Source of the DNA: Luteolibacter arcticus
GTDB lineage: Bacteria > Verrucomicrobiota > Verrucomicrobiia > Verrucomicrobiales > Akkermansiaceae
NCBI RefSeq assembly: GCF_025950235.1
Contig: NZ_JAPDDT010000011.1
Coordinates: forward strand, 62,001 to 126,000
DNA: 64,000 nt
Direction of reading: 5' to 3'
Positions 16,192 through 24,570 of the stretch are shown piece after piece (the first letter of the stretch is position 1; each line of letters begins with the position of its first letter). A model generated the notes under the pieces. The model had not been told where the DNA came from, searched no databases, and was given only the letters and a program-made list of their open reading frames with translations. The position numbers and the translations under genes were made by a program.

Positions 16192-19100
16192 ATGAAACGA
16201 ACCGCCATCATTCTTGCCGCTCCCGTGCTGCTTGTCACCGGGGTGCTGTGCTACCTGAGCATGGATTCTCCGCCGGCTGAAGAAGCGGCGGCGACGAAAT
16301 CGCCGGCCCCGCGGGCAAAGGCGATCCCCGCTCCCGGAGCGCCTGCCGTGCCGCGCGGCGAACGGGCGGCAGCCGCCGCACCGGTGCTGGAGATTCCCGA
16401 ACTGGCCGCTCTGAGCGAATGGCAAGCGCGCTGGCAGAGCGCGGAGCCAGACCGGCGGCCGACGCTGCTGGAAGAAGGGCTGCGGCTCGCGGCGGCGCGC
16501 AAGCCGGTGATGGCGGAGCTCATGCGCACCCGACCGGAAGAAGCGCTGCAAGCGGCGCTGACCTGGAGCCAATGGGCGGCGCTGCCGGAAGCGGTGCGCA
16601 CGCTGACCGAGCGGCCGTTCAGCATGACGGCGAACTACGATGTGCTTTCCGACTGCCGTCCGGCGGAGGAGCGCAACCGGGAGCCGCGTCACCTGACCTG
16701 GCTCGGGACGGCGGAGGGCTCGCTCAAGGTGCATCCGTGGAGCGGGTGGAAAGACGTGACGAGCAAGAGCGGACTGCCGGTGCAGGGCATCCGGCTGGAG
16801 GACGAGGTGGTGCTTCGTTCCGGGGTATTCCAGTTGCTCGACGCCGCGGATGCGGCGGCCGTCGCCGGGCTGTTGCCGTCGCGGAAGGACGATGCCGGAC
16901 TTCAGGTCACGGCGCTGGTCGGCGGCGAGCGCGTCACCTTTCCTGATACGAGTTCGGTGAATGTCATCGCCGGCGAACTGACCGCCGCGCTGCTTTTGAA
17001 CGGGCCGCATACCGTGGAAGCAGGGCTGGCGATCGCCTTCTCCAGTTCGAGCGGGCAGGCCGGCAGCATCATCGGCGGAGCGTCCGCCGCGTCGCTGGCA
17101 TGGAGCGCCACGCCCAAGCGGGTGCTCGCGCTGCGGCTCGATTTCGCGGATGCCATCGGGGCGGTTTTCACCGAGGCGACGCTGGAGGCCCGGCTGGCCT
17201 CGGCCTCGGCTCGCTTGGAAAGCATGTCTTATGGAGTGACCAGACTCAGCACTATGACGGCGACGCCGCAGGTGCTGCGGCTGCCGCGAACCAGGGCGCA
17301 ATACCAGGCGCTTCCCAGCACCTCCGGCCCGCTGGCGGACGACGCATTGGTCGCTGCGGTCGCGGCAGGCTATGTTCTGGCGGACTACGACATTTTCATT
17401 TTCTCGGCGATTCCCACCGGGGACATGACCGGAGCCTTCGCCAACGTCGGAGGCTCTCGGCAGTGGGTCACGGGGCAATCCGACTACGGCACCTTCCTCC
17501 ACGAACTCGGGCACAACTACGGGCTCAATCACGCGAACGCCTGGGTGGGCAACCAGGCCGGTGGCGACTGGACGGAACGCAACGGCTTCGTCACCCAGTA
17601 TGGCCCGGCCGCGAACGACGAGTACAACGACGTGTTCGATGCCATGGGGAACCAGCACCGGACCGCCCCCGGCAGCACGTGGGTGACTGACTTCGGGGAT
17701 TTCTCGATGGATAGCAAGGTGTGCCTCGGCTGGATGCAGCCGGCGGCGGTCGCCGATGCCACGGCGAGCGGCATCTACCGGGTTCACCGCTTCGATCACG
17801 CGGATGCGGCCGATGACCCGAACCGGAAGCTGGCACTGAGTTTCCGCACGGCGGATGGCCAGCGGATCTGGGCGGGATTGCGGCGGAACTACGTCAACAA
17901 CCCGCTGCTGGGTACGAGCGCCTACCTGGTGTGGGCGAACTCGGTGAACGGCCACCGCCAGATCGACTGCACGCCTTTCTCCCGGATCAATGCGATTCCG
18001 GGAAACGGCTACGACGCCGGCGATCTCGACCGGGAGGACGCCGGGCTGCCGACGGGAGTGACTTGGACCGCGCCGGACGGCTCGGTGCGCCTGACCAATC
18101 TGGGATTCGGCGGGGTGGCACCGAACGAGTATCTCGACCTCCAGGTGGAGCTGCTACCGGCGGCCGCGGCGTATGATCTTTTCACGACGGCGGCGCTGAC
18201 GACACCCGGCCTCACCGGCAGCTATTTCAACAGCGGCCTCCGCGCCGTCAACCAGTCCGACTGGACCGCGAGCCAAGTAAGCACCGGGACGCGCGTCGAT
18301 GCTCCGCCTCACTTTCCCTCCGCGGGCTGGGGTTCGCGGGCCGCGGTCGGAGTCACCGGCGGGACCGATGCGGATTGGAACAATTTCTCCGTGCAATGGG
18401 ACGGCTATGTCCGGATCAACCGGACCACGCGGCTGGCCACGAAGAGCGACGACGGCAGCCGGATGTGGATCGATACCAACGCCAACGACGCGTTCGAAGC
18501 GGGCGAGCTCCTCAACAACGGCTGGGGCACCGGCCAGGCGGCCACGGTCGGCCAATACAGTGCCGCGTTGCCGGCCGGCAACTACAAGGTCCGGATCCAG
18601 TATGAAGAGGGAGGGGGCGGAAATTCGTTCCAACTGGTCCACCAGGGAGAAGGGGACTTTGAGATCTATCAGGACGAGCAGCTCCAGACTTACGGACTCA
18701 ACGCGAGCTTCGTGAACGCCAGCCTCCGCAATGTCGCGGCGCAGGCCGACTGGACAACCACCCAGGCGATTTCGGGAAACCGTGCGGACCCGATCCCGCT
18801 CTATCTCGACAATGGCATGGGAGTCCGGAACACGGTGGGAATCACCGGTGGCAGCGATGGCGACTGGCGGAATTTCTCCGTTCAATACGACGGCTACCTC
18901 AAGGTCCTGCGCCGGACGCGCTTCATCAACTACGGCGCGGGCGGCGCGCGCTTCTGGATCGATACGAATGACGATGGCAATTTCGGGGCGGCGGCACCGG
19001 AATACACCCCGAGCAACTGGGGTCAGAACGGGAATGCCCGTTTCGGCGGCTTCTCCGGCTGGGTCGAACCGGGGGACTATCGCGTGCGGGTCCAGCAGGC

Positions 19101-22100
19101 GGTCGAGCAGGATGGCAACCGCTTCGGCCTGTTGGGGCAGAACGACCGCCAGGTTCATGACGGGCTTGGCCTCAGCTTGAACGGCAATGGCTGGGTCTCC
19201 GCGCCGGCCGGTGCCGCCGTCAGCGGCAACTTCACAGTGGAAGCGTGGGTCCGGCCCTCGCAGACCGCCGGGGTGATGACCGTCTTCAGCACCCAGACCG
19301 CCGCCGCGGACTTCGGCTTCGCCGGCAAGATCAGCGATGGCAACGAGGTCTCCGGAAGAATCGGCACCGCCAACGCCTGGCTGAACGGGGATGCTTGGAT
19401 CGGCGTGAACTACCGCGCCAACGAGTGGATGCACGTCGCCTACGCGGTGTCCGGGAACGAGTGCGCGATCTACGTGAACGGCTGGAAGGCCGGCAGCAGA
19501 AACTTCAACGGCGTCCCCGTGCTCTTCGATGCGAACCACCCGCCGCTGATCGGCAGGGACGCCAGGAGGGTCAACGAAGGCTTCCGGGGTCAGATGGATG
19601 AAGTGCGGGTCTGGAACACCACGCGCAGCGGCGAGCAGATCGCCTCGAACTACCGCCGGCCGGTCGCCGCGAACGCGCCGGGCCTCGTCTCCTGCTGGCG
19701 CTTCGACGATGCCGCGGGTGCCGTTCCTTCCGACCTCGTCAATGCCCGCAACGGGGCTCTCAACGGTGATGCCGCGCTGACCGATCTTGAAACGCCGGTG
19801 ACCCCGACGCCCGCGCTCATCGTGAACTCGCTGGCAGCGTCCGGCACCGGATCGCTGCAGGAAGCTCTGGGCGTCGCCGCGGGCTTGCCCGGTCCCGTGA
19901 CCATCAACATCACCGTCACGGACGCCGCCACCGCGCTCCAGGCTTACGCGAGAAATCTCAACGGTGGTGCTGCCAACGAGCTCGTCTTCGCCAAGACCTC
20001 CGGCCCGGCGTGGCTGAACGTGGCAGCCAACGGCACCATCTCGGGCACCCCGGACGCGGCGAACGCCGGGGCCAATGCTTTCACCTTGAGCGTGACGAAT
20101 GCCGCCGGCACGACCTTTGTGGTCACGCTTAACATCGACGCCGCATCCGCCGATCTCGCGGCGGACCTGGATGGCGACGGCTTCACCAACGGACTGGAAA
20201 TCACCCTCGGCACCAATCCGAAACTATCCGCGTCCCAACCGGCGGCGACCTACGCCAACCTCCGCGGCTGGTGGAAATTTGACGAAAACTCCGGCACCGT
20301 GGCCGACGACTCCACCGGCCGTATCCAGGACGGTGCCGTCAGCGGTGCCACCTGGACGGCGGGCACAGCCCAAGGCGCACTGTCCTTCGATGGCGCGGAC
20401 TCGGTTTCGACGCCTTCCAGTCTTCTCAGCAACCGCCCGGCGTTCACCCTCTCGGGCTGCTACAAATCATCCCTGGCCAATGGCGATCGGATCGGGCTTT
20501 GGGGCCAGGACGACGCCGTCGAGTTCGGCATCAGCGGGAGGAGTCTTCAAATCTGGACCCCCGGCGGCGGCAGCGCGTCCACCCCGCTTCCGTCGGTCGG
20601 CCAGTGGCACCACGTCACCTGCGTCGGCGATGGCACCACGTTGAAAATCTACATCGACGGCGTGCTCGCCACCACCGGCGGCTCGGCCACGTCAAACTAC
20701 GGATCGTCCGCGTCCCCGTTCCGCATCGGTGGCGGCGGGATCTGGGATCCGACCGGCAATGGTTTCACCGGCGAGATCGACGATGTCCGCATTTACGAAC
20801 GCGCCCTTTCTGCCGCGGAAGTCCGCGCGCTTCACGGCACGCTGGTGCCGAACCGCGCCCCGGTTTTTACCGTCGGCTCGCTCGTCGCCAACGCGACCGA
20901 AGACTTGGCCTTCGTCGGCCAACTCGAGGCGTCTGACTCGGACTACGGCGACACGCGGACCTACGAAAAGGTCGGAGCCGCTGGTTGGCTGCAAGTCGCC
21001 GCGAACGGCGCACTCTCCGGCACCCCTGACAACAGCCATGTCGGCCTGAACAACTTCACGGTGCGTGTGAGGGATGCCGGTGGTCTCACCACCGATGCGA
21101 CCTTGACCGTCACCGTGACGAACGTGAATGACGCGCCGATGCTCTCCGTGGTCGCGGACCAAAGCATCAACGAGGACACCGCCACCTCCGCCATCGCCTT
21201 CACGGTTGGCGATGTCGATACGGCCATCGCGTCTCTCACGGTCACAGGCGCCTCGTCCGACACGACCTTGCTGCCTTTGGCAAACGTGGTGCTCGGCGGC
21301 AGCGGCGCGAACCGCACCGTCACGCTGACTCCCGCTGCCAATCAATTTGGCGTTTCCAACGTCACCCTAACGGTGAGCGACGGGACCGTCACGGCGACCG
21401 ATACCTTCGTGCTCACGGTCGTCCCGGTGAACGACCTGCCCCTCGCCGTCAACGATGGCAGCGCCGGCACGCCCTTCGCCACCCTTGCGGAAGATGCCGT
21501 ATCGTCGCCGCTCGCGGTGCTTGCCAATGACAGTGACTTGGACCTCAACCCGCTCACCGTGACTGCGGCGAACTCACCGAATGGTTTCGTCGTGATCAAC
21601 TCGGGCACCACCCTGACCTTCACGCCTTCCGCAAACTTCAACGGCGCGGCGACGATCAACTACACGATCTCCGACGGCGAGGGCGGGAGTTCCAACGCCA
21701 CGGTCGTTGTCACGGTCACGGCGGTCAACGACGCGCCGACAATCTCTTTGGTCGCGGACCAGAGCATCAACGAGGACACCGCCACCTCCGCCATCGCCTT
21801 AACGATCGGCGATGTTGAAACCGCCGCCGCGTCTCTCACGGTCACCCGCGCCTCGTCCGACACGACCTTGTTGCCTTTGGCGAACGTGGTACTCGGCGGC
21901 AGCGGCGCGAACCGCACCGTCACGCTGACCCCGGCCGCCAATCAATTCGGGACGTCCGCTGTCACTCTTGCGGTGAGCGACGGAACCGCCACCACGACCG
22001 CTACCTTTGTGCTGACCGTCACTCCCGTGAACGACCTGCCTCTCGCCGTCAACGATGGCAGCGCCGGCACGCCCTTCGCCACCCTCGCGGAAGATGCCGT

Positions 22101-23781
22101 ATCGTCGCCGCTCGCGGTGCTCGCCAACGACAGTGACGTGGACCTCGATACGCTCACCGTGACCGCCGCGACCTCTTCAAACGGTGCTGTCGCGATCAAC
22201 TCGGGAACCACCCTGATCTTCACGCCCGACGCCAACTTCAACGGCGCGGCGACGATCAACTACACGATCTCCGACGGCGAGGGCGGGAGTTCCAACGCCA
22301 CGGTCGTTGTCACGGTCACGCCGGTTAACGACCTGCCGGTCATCGACGCCGTCACGCTCGCCGCCTTCCAGCTCGCCGAGCGGGACGCGATCTCCGGCGA
22401 GGACTACGCCACCGCCTTCGCCGGCATCGCCTCCGATCCCGAGGGTGAAAGCCTGACCTTCACGAAACGCTCCGGCCCCGGCTGGCTCACCGTCGCCCCC
22501 GGCGGCGCGCTGACCGGCACTCCCGCCGCCAGCGATGAAGCCGCCGCCACCCCCGTCGTCATCCGCGCCACCGATCCCGGCGGGGCGTGGGTGGAGGCGA
22601 GCTTCGACCTCACCGTCATCGTCCGCCGCAGCCTGGCGGTGAACTACCGGCAATCCACCAGCGACAACACCGCGGTCGCCGCCGTGGAAAACACCTTCGC
22701 GCTGAACACCGCCGCCGCCATCACCGGACCCGTCGTTTGGAACAACCAAGCGATTGACGACGCGGGCAACGGACCTTTGGCGAACGGCCGCGGCACCGGC
22801 AGCTACTCCGGCGTCACGGTGAACTCGTTCTCCTCCGTTCCGTACCAGCGGGGATCGAACGCCCTCTCCGGCAGCGATGCCTCCCAGCGCGTCTTCCGCT
22901 ACTACCTCGACGATAGCGGCGGCGGCGGCAGCTACTCTGCCAGCGACTCGGTCGGCGCGTCCATCCACCTCACCGGGCTCCAGCAGTTCGTCAAAGCCAA
23001 CCGCGCGACGAGCTACACGCTGACCCTGCTGTTCAATGCGGACAGCACCATCGCCGAGCCCTTCCACGACGCGACCGTCCACAGCGGCGTGCCCTCGGAG
23101 CCCTCCGCCGATGCGATCGGCGACCTGCCTCCGCTCGGAACCATCACCGCGGCCCTACTGGGCGATGGGAAGCAACCTTTGCCCGCGGTCGGCACCGTGA
23201 CCGCCGGCAAGCGCGGCTGGGGCAAGCTCGCCGGCCTGACCGATGATAGCATCACCATCTCCCTGCCCGTCAGCAGCGGCGGCAAGCGCGGCTCCATCGC
23301 CGGCTTCATCCTCACCCCGGCCACCGACCCGCAGCCGCAGCCGCAGCCGCAGGCGCAGGCGCAGGACGGCTATGCCCAATGGGCCGGCGCCCGTTTCGGC
23401 GAAGCCTCCACCGACCCCGAAACCGCTGGCAAGGAAGCCGATCCGAACCACGACGGTGTGGTGAACCTGCTCGCCTACGCCATGGGCATCGACCCTCTCG
23501 CCCCGCCCGCTGTCGGAGCGACACCCGCCCAGCGTGGACACCTTGAGCTGACGAAGAGGAATGGAACCTTCCACTTCGACTACCAGCGCGACCTGACCGT
23601 TTCCGGTGTCAGCCTCGTCATCGAAGAAAGCACCGACCTCGGCGATGCCAGCGCTTGGGCACCGGCCAACGTGGTGAAAGAAATCCTCTCCGAAGAAGGC
23701 GGGATCCGCACGATCCGCGCGACCTACACGCCACCACCGGGAGACACCCGCCGCTTCTTCCGCTTGCGCGCCAGCCAGTGA
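16192..23781 (+). CDS. 2529-residue exported metallopeptidase with PA14-like, LamG and cadherin-like repeats
   Basis: ATG 16192 gives a signal peptide or anchor (MKRTAIILAAPVLLVTGVLC). Residues 437-447 read HELGHNYGLNH, the HExxHxxGxxH site typical of M11/gametolysin-like peptidases, followed by DVFDAMGN. Then come two tandem PA14-like domains (about 674-821 and 835-980), LamG 1 (about 990-1180), a He_PIG-like domain (about 1253-1316), a DLDGDGFTNGLEI calcium-loop-type motif (about 1326), LamG 2 (about 1360-1550), a cadherin-like domain, two 200-residue repeats (about 1644-2043), another He_PIG, the ATENTNAL-type module (about 2148-2373, here VENTFAL), a PQ/AQ linker and the C-terminal module ending RRFFRLRASQ. 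PA14 and LamG often bind glycans. Inferred: a very large surface or secreted protease. It lies directly behind the broken sigma copy and ends at a strong terminator. Confidence 0.9.
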   Translation: MKRTAIILAAPVLLVTGVLCYLSMDSPPAEEAAATKSPAPRAKAIPAPGAPAVPRGERAAAAAPVLEIPELAALSEWQARWQSAEPDRRPTLLEEGLRLAAARKPVMAELMRTRPEEALQAALTWSQWAALPEAVRTLTERPFSMTANYDVLSDCRPAEERNREPRHLTWLGTAEGSLKVHPWSGWKDVTSKSGLPVQGIRLEDEVVLRSGVFQLLDAADAAAVAGLLPSRKDDAGLQVTALVGGERVTFPDTSSVNVIAGELTAALLLNGPHTVEAGLAIAFSSSSGQAGSIIGGASAASLAWSATPKRVLALRLDFADAIGAVFTEATLEARLASASARLESMSYGVTRLSTMTATPQVLRLPRTRAQYQALPSTSGPLADDALVAAVAAGYVLADYDIFIFSAIPTGDMTGAFANVGGSRQWVTGQSDYGTFLHELGHNYGLNHANAWVGNQAGGDWTERNGFVTQYGPAANDEYNDVFDAMGNQHRTAPGSTWVTDFGDFSMDSKVCLGWMQPAAVADATASGIYRVHRFDHADAADDPNRKLALSFRTADGQRIWAGLRRNYVNNPLLGTSAYLVWANSVNGHRQIDCTPFSRINAIPGNGYDAGDLDREDAGLPTGVTWTAPDGSVRLTNLGFGGVAPNEYLDLQVELLPAAAAYDLFTTAALTTPGLTGSYFNSGLRAVNQSDWTASQVSTGTRVDAPPHFPSAGWGSRAAVGVTGGTDADWNNFSVQWDGYVRINRTTRLATKSDDGSRMWIDTNANDAFEAGELLNNGWGTGQAATVGQYSAALPAGNYKVRIQYEEGGGGNSFQLVHQGEGDFEIYQDEQLQTYGLNASFVNASLRNVAAQADWTTTQAISGNRADPIPLYLDNGMGVRNTVGITGGSDGDWRNFSVQYDGYLKVLRRTRFINYGAGGARFWIDTNDDGNFGAAAPEYTPSNWGQNGNARFGGFSGWVEPGDYRVRVQQAVEQDGNRFGLLGQNDRQVHDGLGLSLNGNGWVSAPAGAAVSGNFTVEAWVRPSQTAGVMTVFSTQTAAADFGFAGKISDGNEVSGRIGTANAWLNGDAWIGVNYRANEWMHVAYAVSGNECAIYVNGWKAGSRNFNGVPVLFDANHPPLIGRDARRVNEGFRGQMDEVRVWNTTRSGEQIASNYRRPVAANAPGLVSCWRFDDAAGAVPSDLVNARNGALNGDAALTDLETPVTPTPALIVNSLAASGTGSLQEALGVAAGLPGPVTINITVTDAATALQAYARNLNGGAANELVFAKTSGPAWLNVAANGTISGTPDAANAGANAFTLSVTNAAGTTFVVTLNIDAASADLAADLDGDGFTNGLEITLGTNPKLSASQPAATYANLRGWWKFDENSGTVADDSTGRIQDGAVSGATWTAGTAQGALSFDGADSVSTPSSLLSNRPAFTLSGCYKSSLANGDRIGLWGQDDAVEFGISGRSLQIWTPGGGSASTPLPSVGQWHHVTCVGDGTTLKIYIDGVLATTGGSATSNYGSSASPFRIGGGGIWDPTGNGFTGEIDDVRIYERALSAAEVRALHGTLVPNRAPVFTVGSLVANATEDLAFVGQLEASDSDYGDTRTYEKVGAAGWLQVAANGALSGTPDNSHVGLNNFTVRVRDAGGLTTDATLTVTVTNVNDAPMLSVVADQSINEDTATSAIAFTVGDVDTAIASLTVTGASSDTTLLPLANVVLGGSGANRTVTLTPAANQFGVSNVTLTVSDGTVTATDTFVLTVVPVNDLPLAVNDGSAGTPFATLAEDAVSSPLAVLANDSDLDLNPLTVTAANSPNGFVVINSGTTLTFTPSANFNGAATINYTISDGEGGSSNATVVVTVTAVNDAPTISLVADQSINEDTATSAIALTIGDVETAAASLTVTRASSDTTLLPLANVVLGGSGANRTVTLTPAANQFGTSAVTLAVSDGTATTTATFVLTVTPVNDLPLAVNDGSAGTPFATLAEDAVSSPLAVLANDSDVDLDTLTVTAATSSNGAVAINSGTTLIFTPDANFNGAATINYTISDGEGGSSNATVVVTVTPVNDLPVIDAVTLAAFQLAERDAISGEDYATAFAGIASDPEGESLTFTKRSGPGWLTVAPGGALTGTPAASDEAAATPVVIRATDPGGAWVEASFDLTVIVRRSLAVNYRQSTSDNTAVAAVENTFALNTAAAITGPVVWNNQAIDDAGNGPLANGRGTGSYSGVTVNSFSSVPYQRGSNALSGSDASQRVFRYYLDDSGGGGSYSASDSVGASIHLTGLQQFVKANRATSYTLTLLFNADSTIAEPFHDATVHSGVPSEPSADAIGDLPPLGTITAALLGDGKQPLPAVGTVTAGKRGWGKLAGLTDDSITISLPVSSGGKRGSIAGFILTPATDPQPQPQPQAQAQDGYAQWAGARFGEASTDPETAGKEADPNHDGVVNLLAYAMGIDPLAPPAVGATPAQRGHLELTKRNGTFHFDYQRDLTVSGVSLVIEESTDLGDASAWAPANVVKEILSEEGGIRTIRATYTPPPGDTRRFFRLRASQ
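21121..22320 (+). repeat. Exact-period 600-bp tandem duplication inside the giant gene
   Basis: Units 21121-21720 and 21721-22320 are highly similar, with matching landmarks exactly 600 bases apart (GTCGCGGACC at 21151 and 21751; TACACGATCTCCGACGGCGA at 21661 and 22261). Each encodes two cadherin/VCBS-like domains. Confidence 0.95.
22612..23781 (+). repeat. Dispersed repeat copy C (ATENTNAL-type module plus C-terminal module)
   Basis: Paralogous to 1271-2416 and 6037-7185. It differs by having a short PQ/AQ linker between the two modules. Confidence 0.85.
23329..23364 (+). repeat. Hexanucleotide repeat encoding a PQ/AQ linker
   Basis: Six consecutive 6-base units (CCGCAG four times, GCGCAG twice) encode PQPQPQPQAQAQ. 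It separates the two C-terminal modules and is likely length-variable by slippage. Confidence 0.9.
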
Positions 23782-23816
23782 CGTTATTGGGGTCTCGTTA
23801 TTGGTTTTTGCGCATC

Positions 23817-23849
23817 GGCCTCGGTGACGGATCGCCCGTCATCGAGGCC
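23817..23849 (+). terminator. Strong hairpin after the giant metallopeptidase gene
   Basis: GGCCTCGGTGACGG (23817-23830) pairs with CCGTCATCGAGGCC (23836-23849): 14 pairs with one G-T wobble and a 5-base loop, followed by TTGATTCT. It lies 36 bases after the stop and is related to the hairpin at 7223. Confidence 0.8.
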
Positions 23850-23902
23850 TTGATTCTCACGAAACGAAATCTCGAAATACCCTGAAATCAGCGGCTCTCG
23901 AT

Positions 23903-24460
23903 TCACCCGGCAAATCCCATGAACACCCCATAAAGGCCCGGCGGTTGGGGGAAGGCCTTCTGGTTGTCCTCCGTGTCGGCGAGGTTCACCGTCGAGCCCT
24001 CGACGGCCTTGAGGGTGAAGCCATGCCAGCGGTCGTCCTCCCATTGGCGTCGTGCAAGCGCCTCGCCGACCCGGTGCGCCACCTAGTCGAGGAAAGCGTC
24101 GGAGAGGCGGCACCTGGCCTTGGAGTAGGAACTGGTGTCGCTGGACGAGACCGGCAGCCCCTGGGAACGGCACCAGCTCTGGACGAAGCCGATGGCCTTC
24201 GAGCAAGGGGCGTTGCCTTCCAGTATCTGGGCAAGCCAGGCCCAGAACACCGGGACATGGCCGAAATGGCGGTTGCGCCGGGTCGGGTCGATCCTCCCGA
24301 GGAAAGCCGATGGAAGGACGTCGCCGAACATCACGGAATAACCGCTGAGGGACTCGCCGGCCAGCGACTCGCGGAGCCTGCGGATCCCGGCTTGAAACCT
24401 GCGGCGTGCGGTGGCAAAGACGTGTGACGGAAAGTTGGCCAGGACGGGTTGTTGCTTCAC
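23903..24460 (-). pseudogene. IS4-family transposase remnant, N-terminal half
   Basis: From GTG 24460 the frame reads like the start of an IS4-type transposase (HVPVFWAWLAQILEGNAPCS, then SSDTSSYSKARCRL). It is interrupted by TAG at 24083-24085, continues in frame (RRQWEDDRWHGFTLKAVEGS, then DTEDNQKAFPQP) and ends at TGA 23903. The DDE catalytic C-terminal half is missing, and no terminal inverted repeats are obvious. A C-terminal IS4-type piece occurs separately at 57420. Inactive insertion-sequence scrap. Confidence 0.75.
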
Positions 24461-24503
24461 AACTACAACTACCGTACTTCGGCCGGCTTTCCGTCACCCC
24501 TGC

Positions 24504-24519
24504 AGCCCGAAAACGGGCT
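24504..24519 (-). terminator. Hairpin downstream of the phosphatase-like gene
   Basis: AGCCCG-AAAA-CGGGCT is a perfect 6-bp stem 52 bases after the phosphatase stop on the minus strand. No T tract follows, so it is a modest candidate. Confidence 0.4.
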
Positions 24520-24570
24520 TAACCCCGTGCCATTCGGGACAGGCACTTTTATCCTATTGGCACTTTTAAC

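Noticed and set aside
16138..17955. A 605-codon minus-strand open frame over the start of the giant peptidase gene
   Set aside because: Arg/Gly-rich product without domains, fully antisense to a well-supported gene.
23329..23364. Possible phase-variation tract
   Set aside because: The unit is 6 bases, so length changes keep the frame; it can alter linker length but not switch expression.
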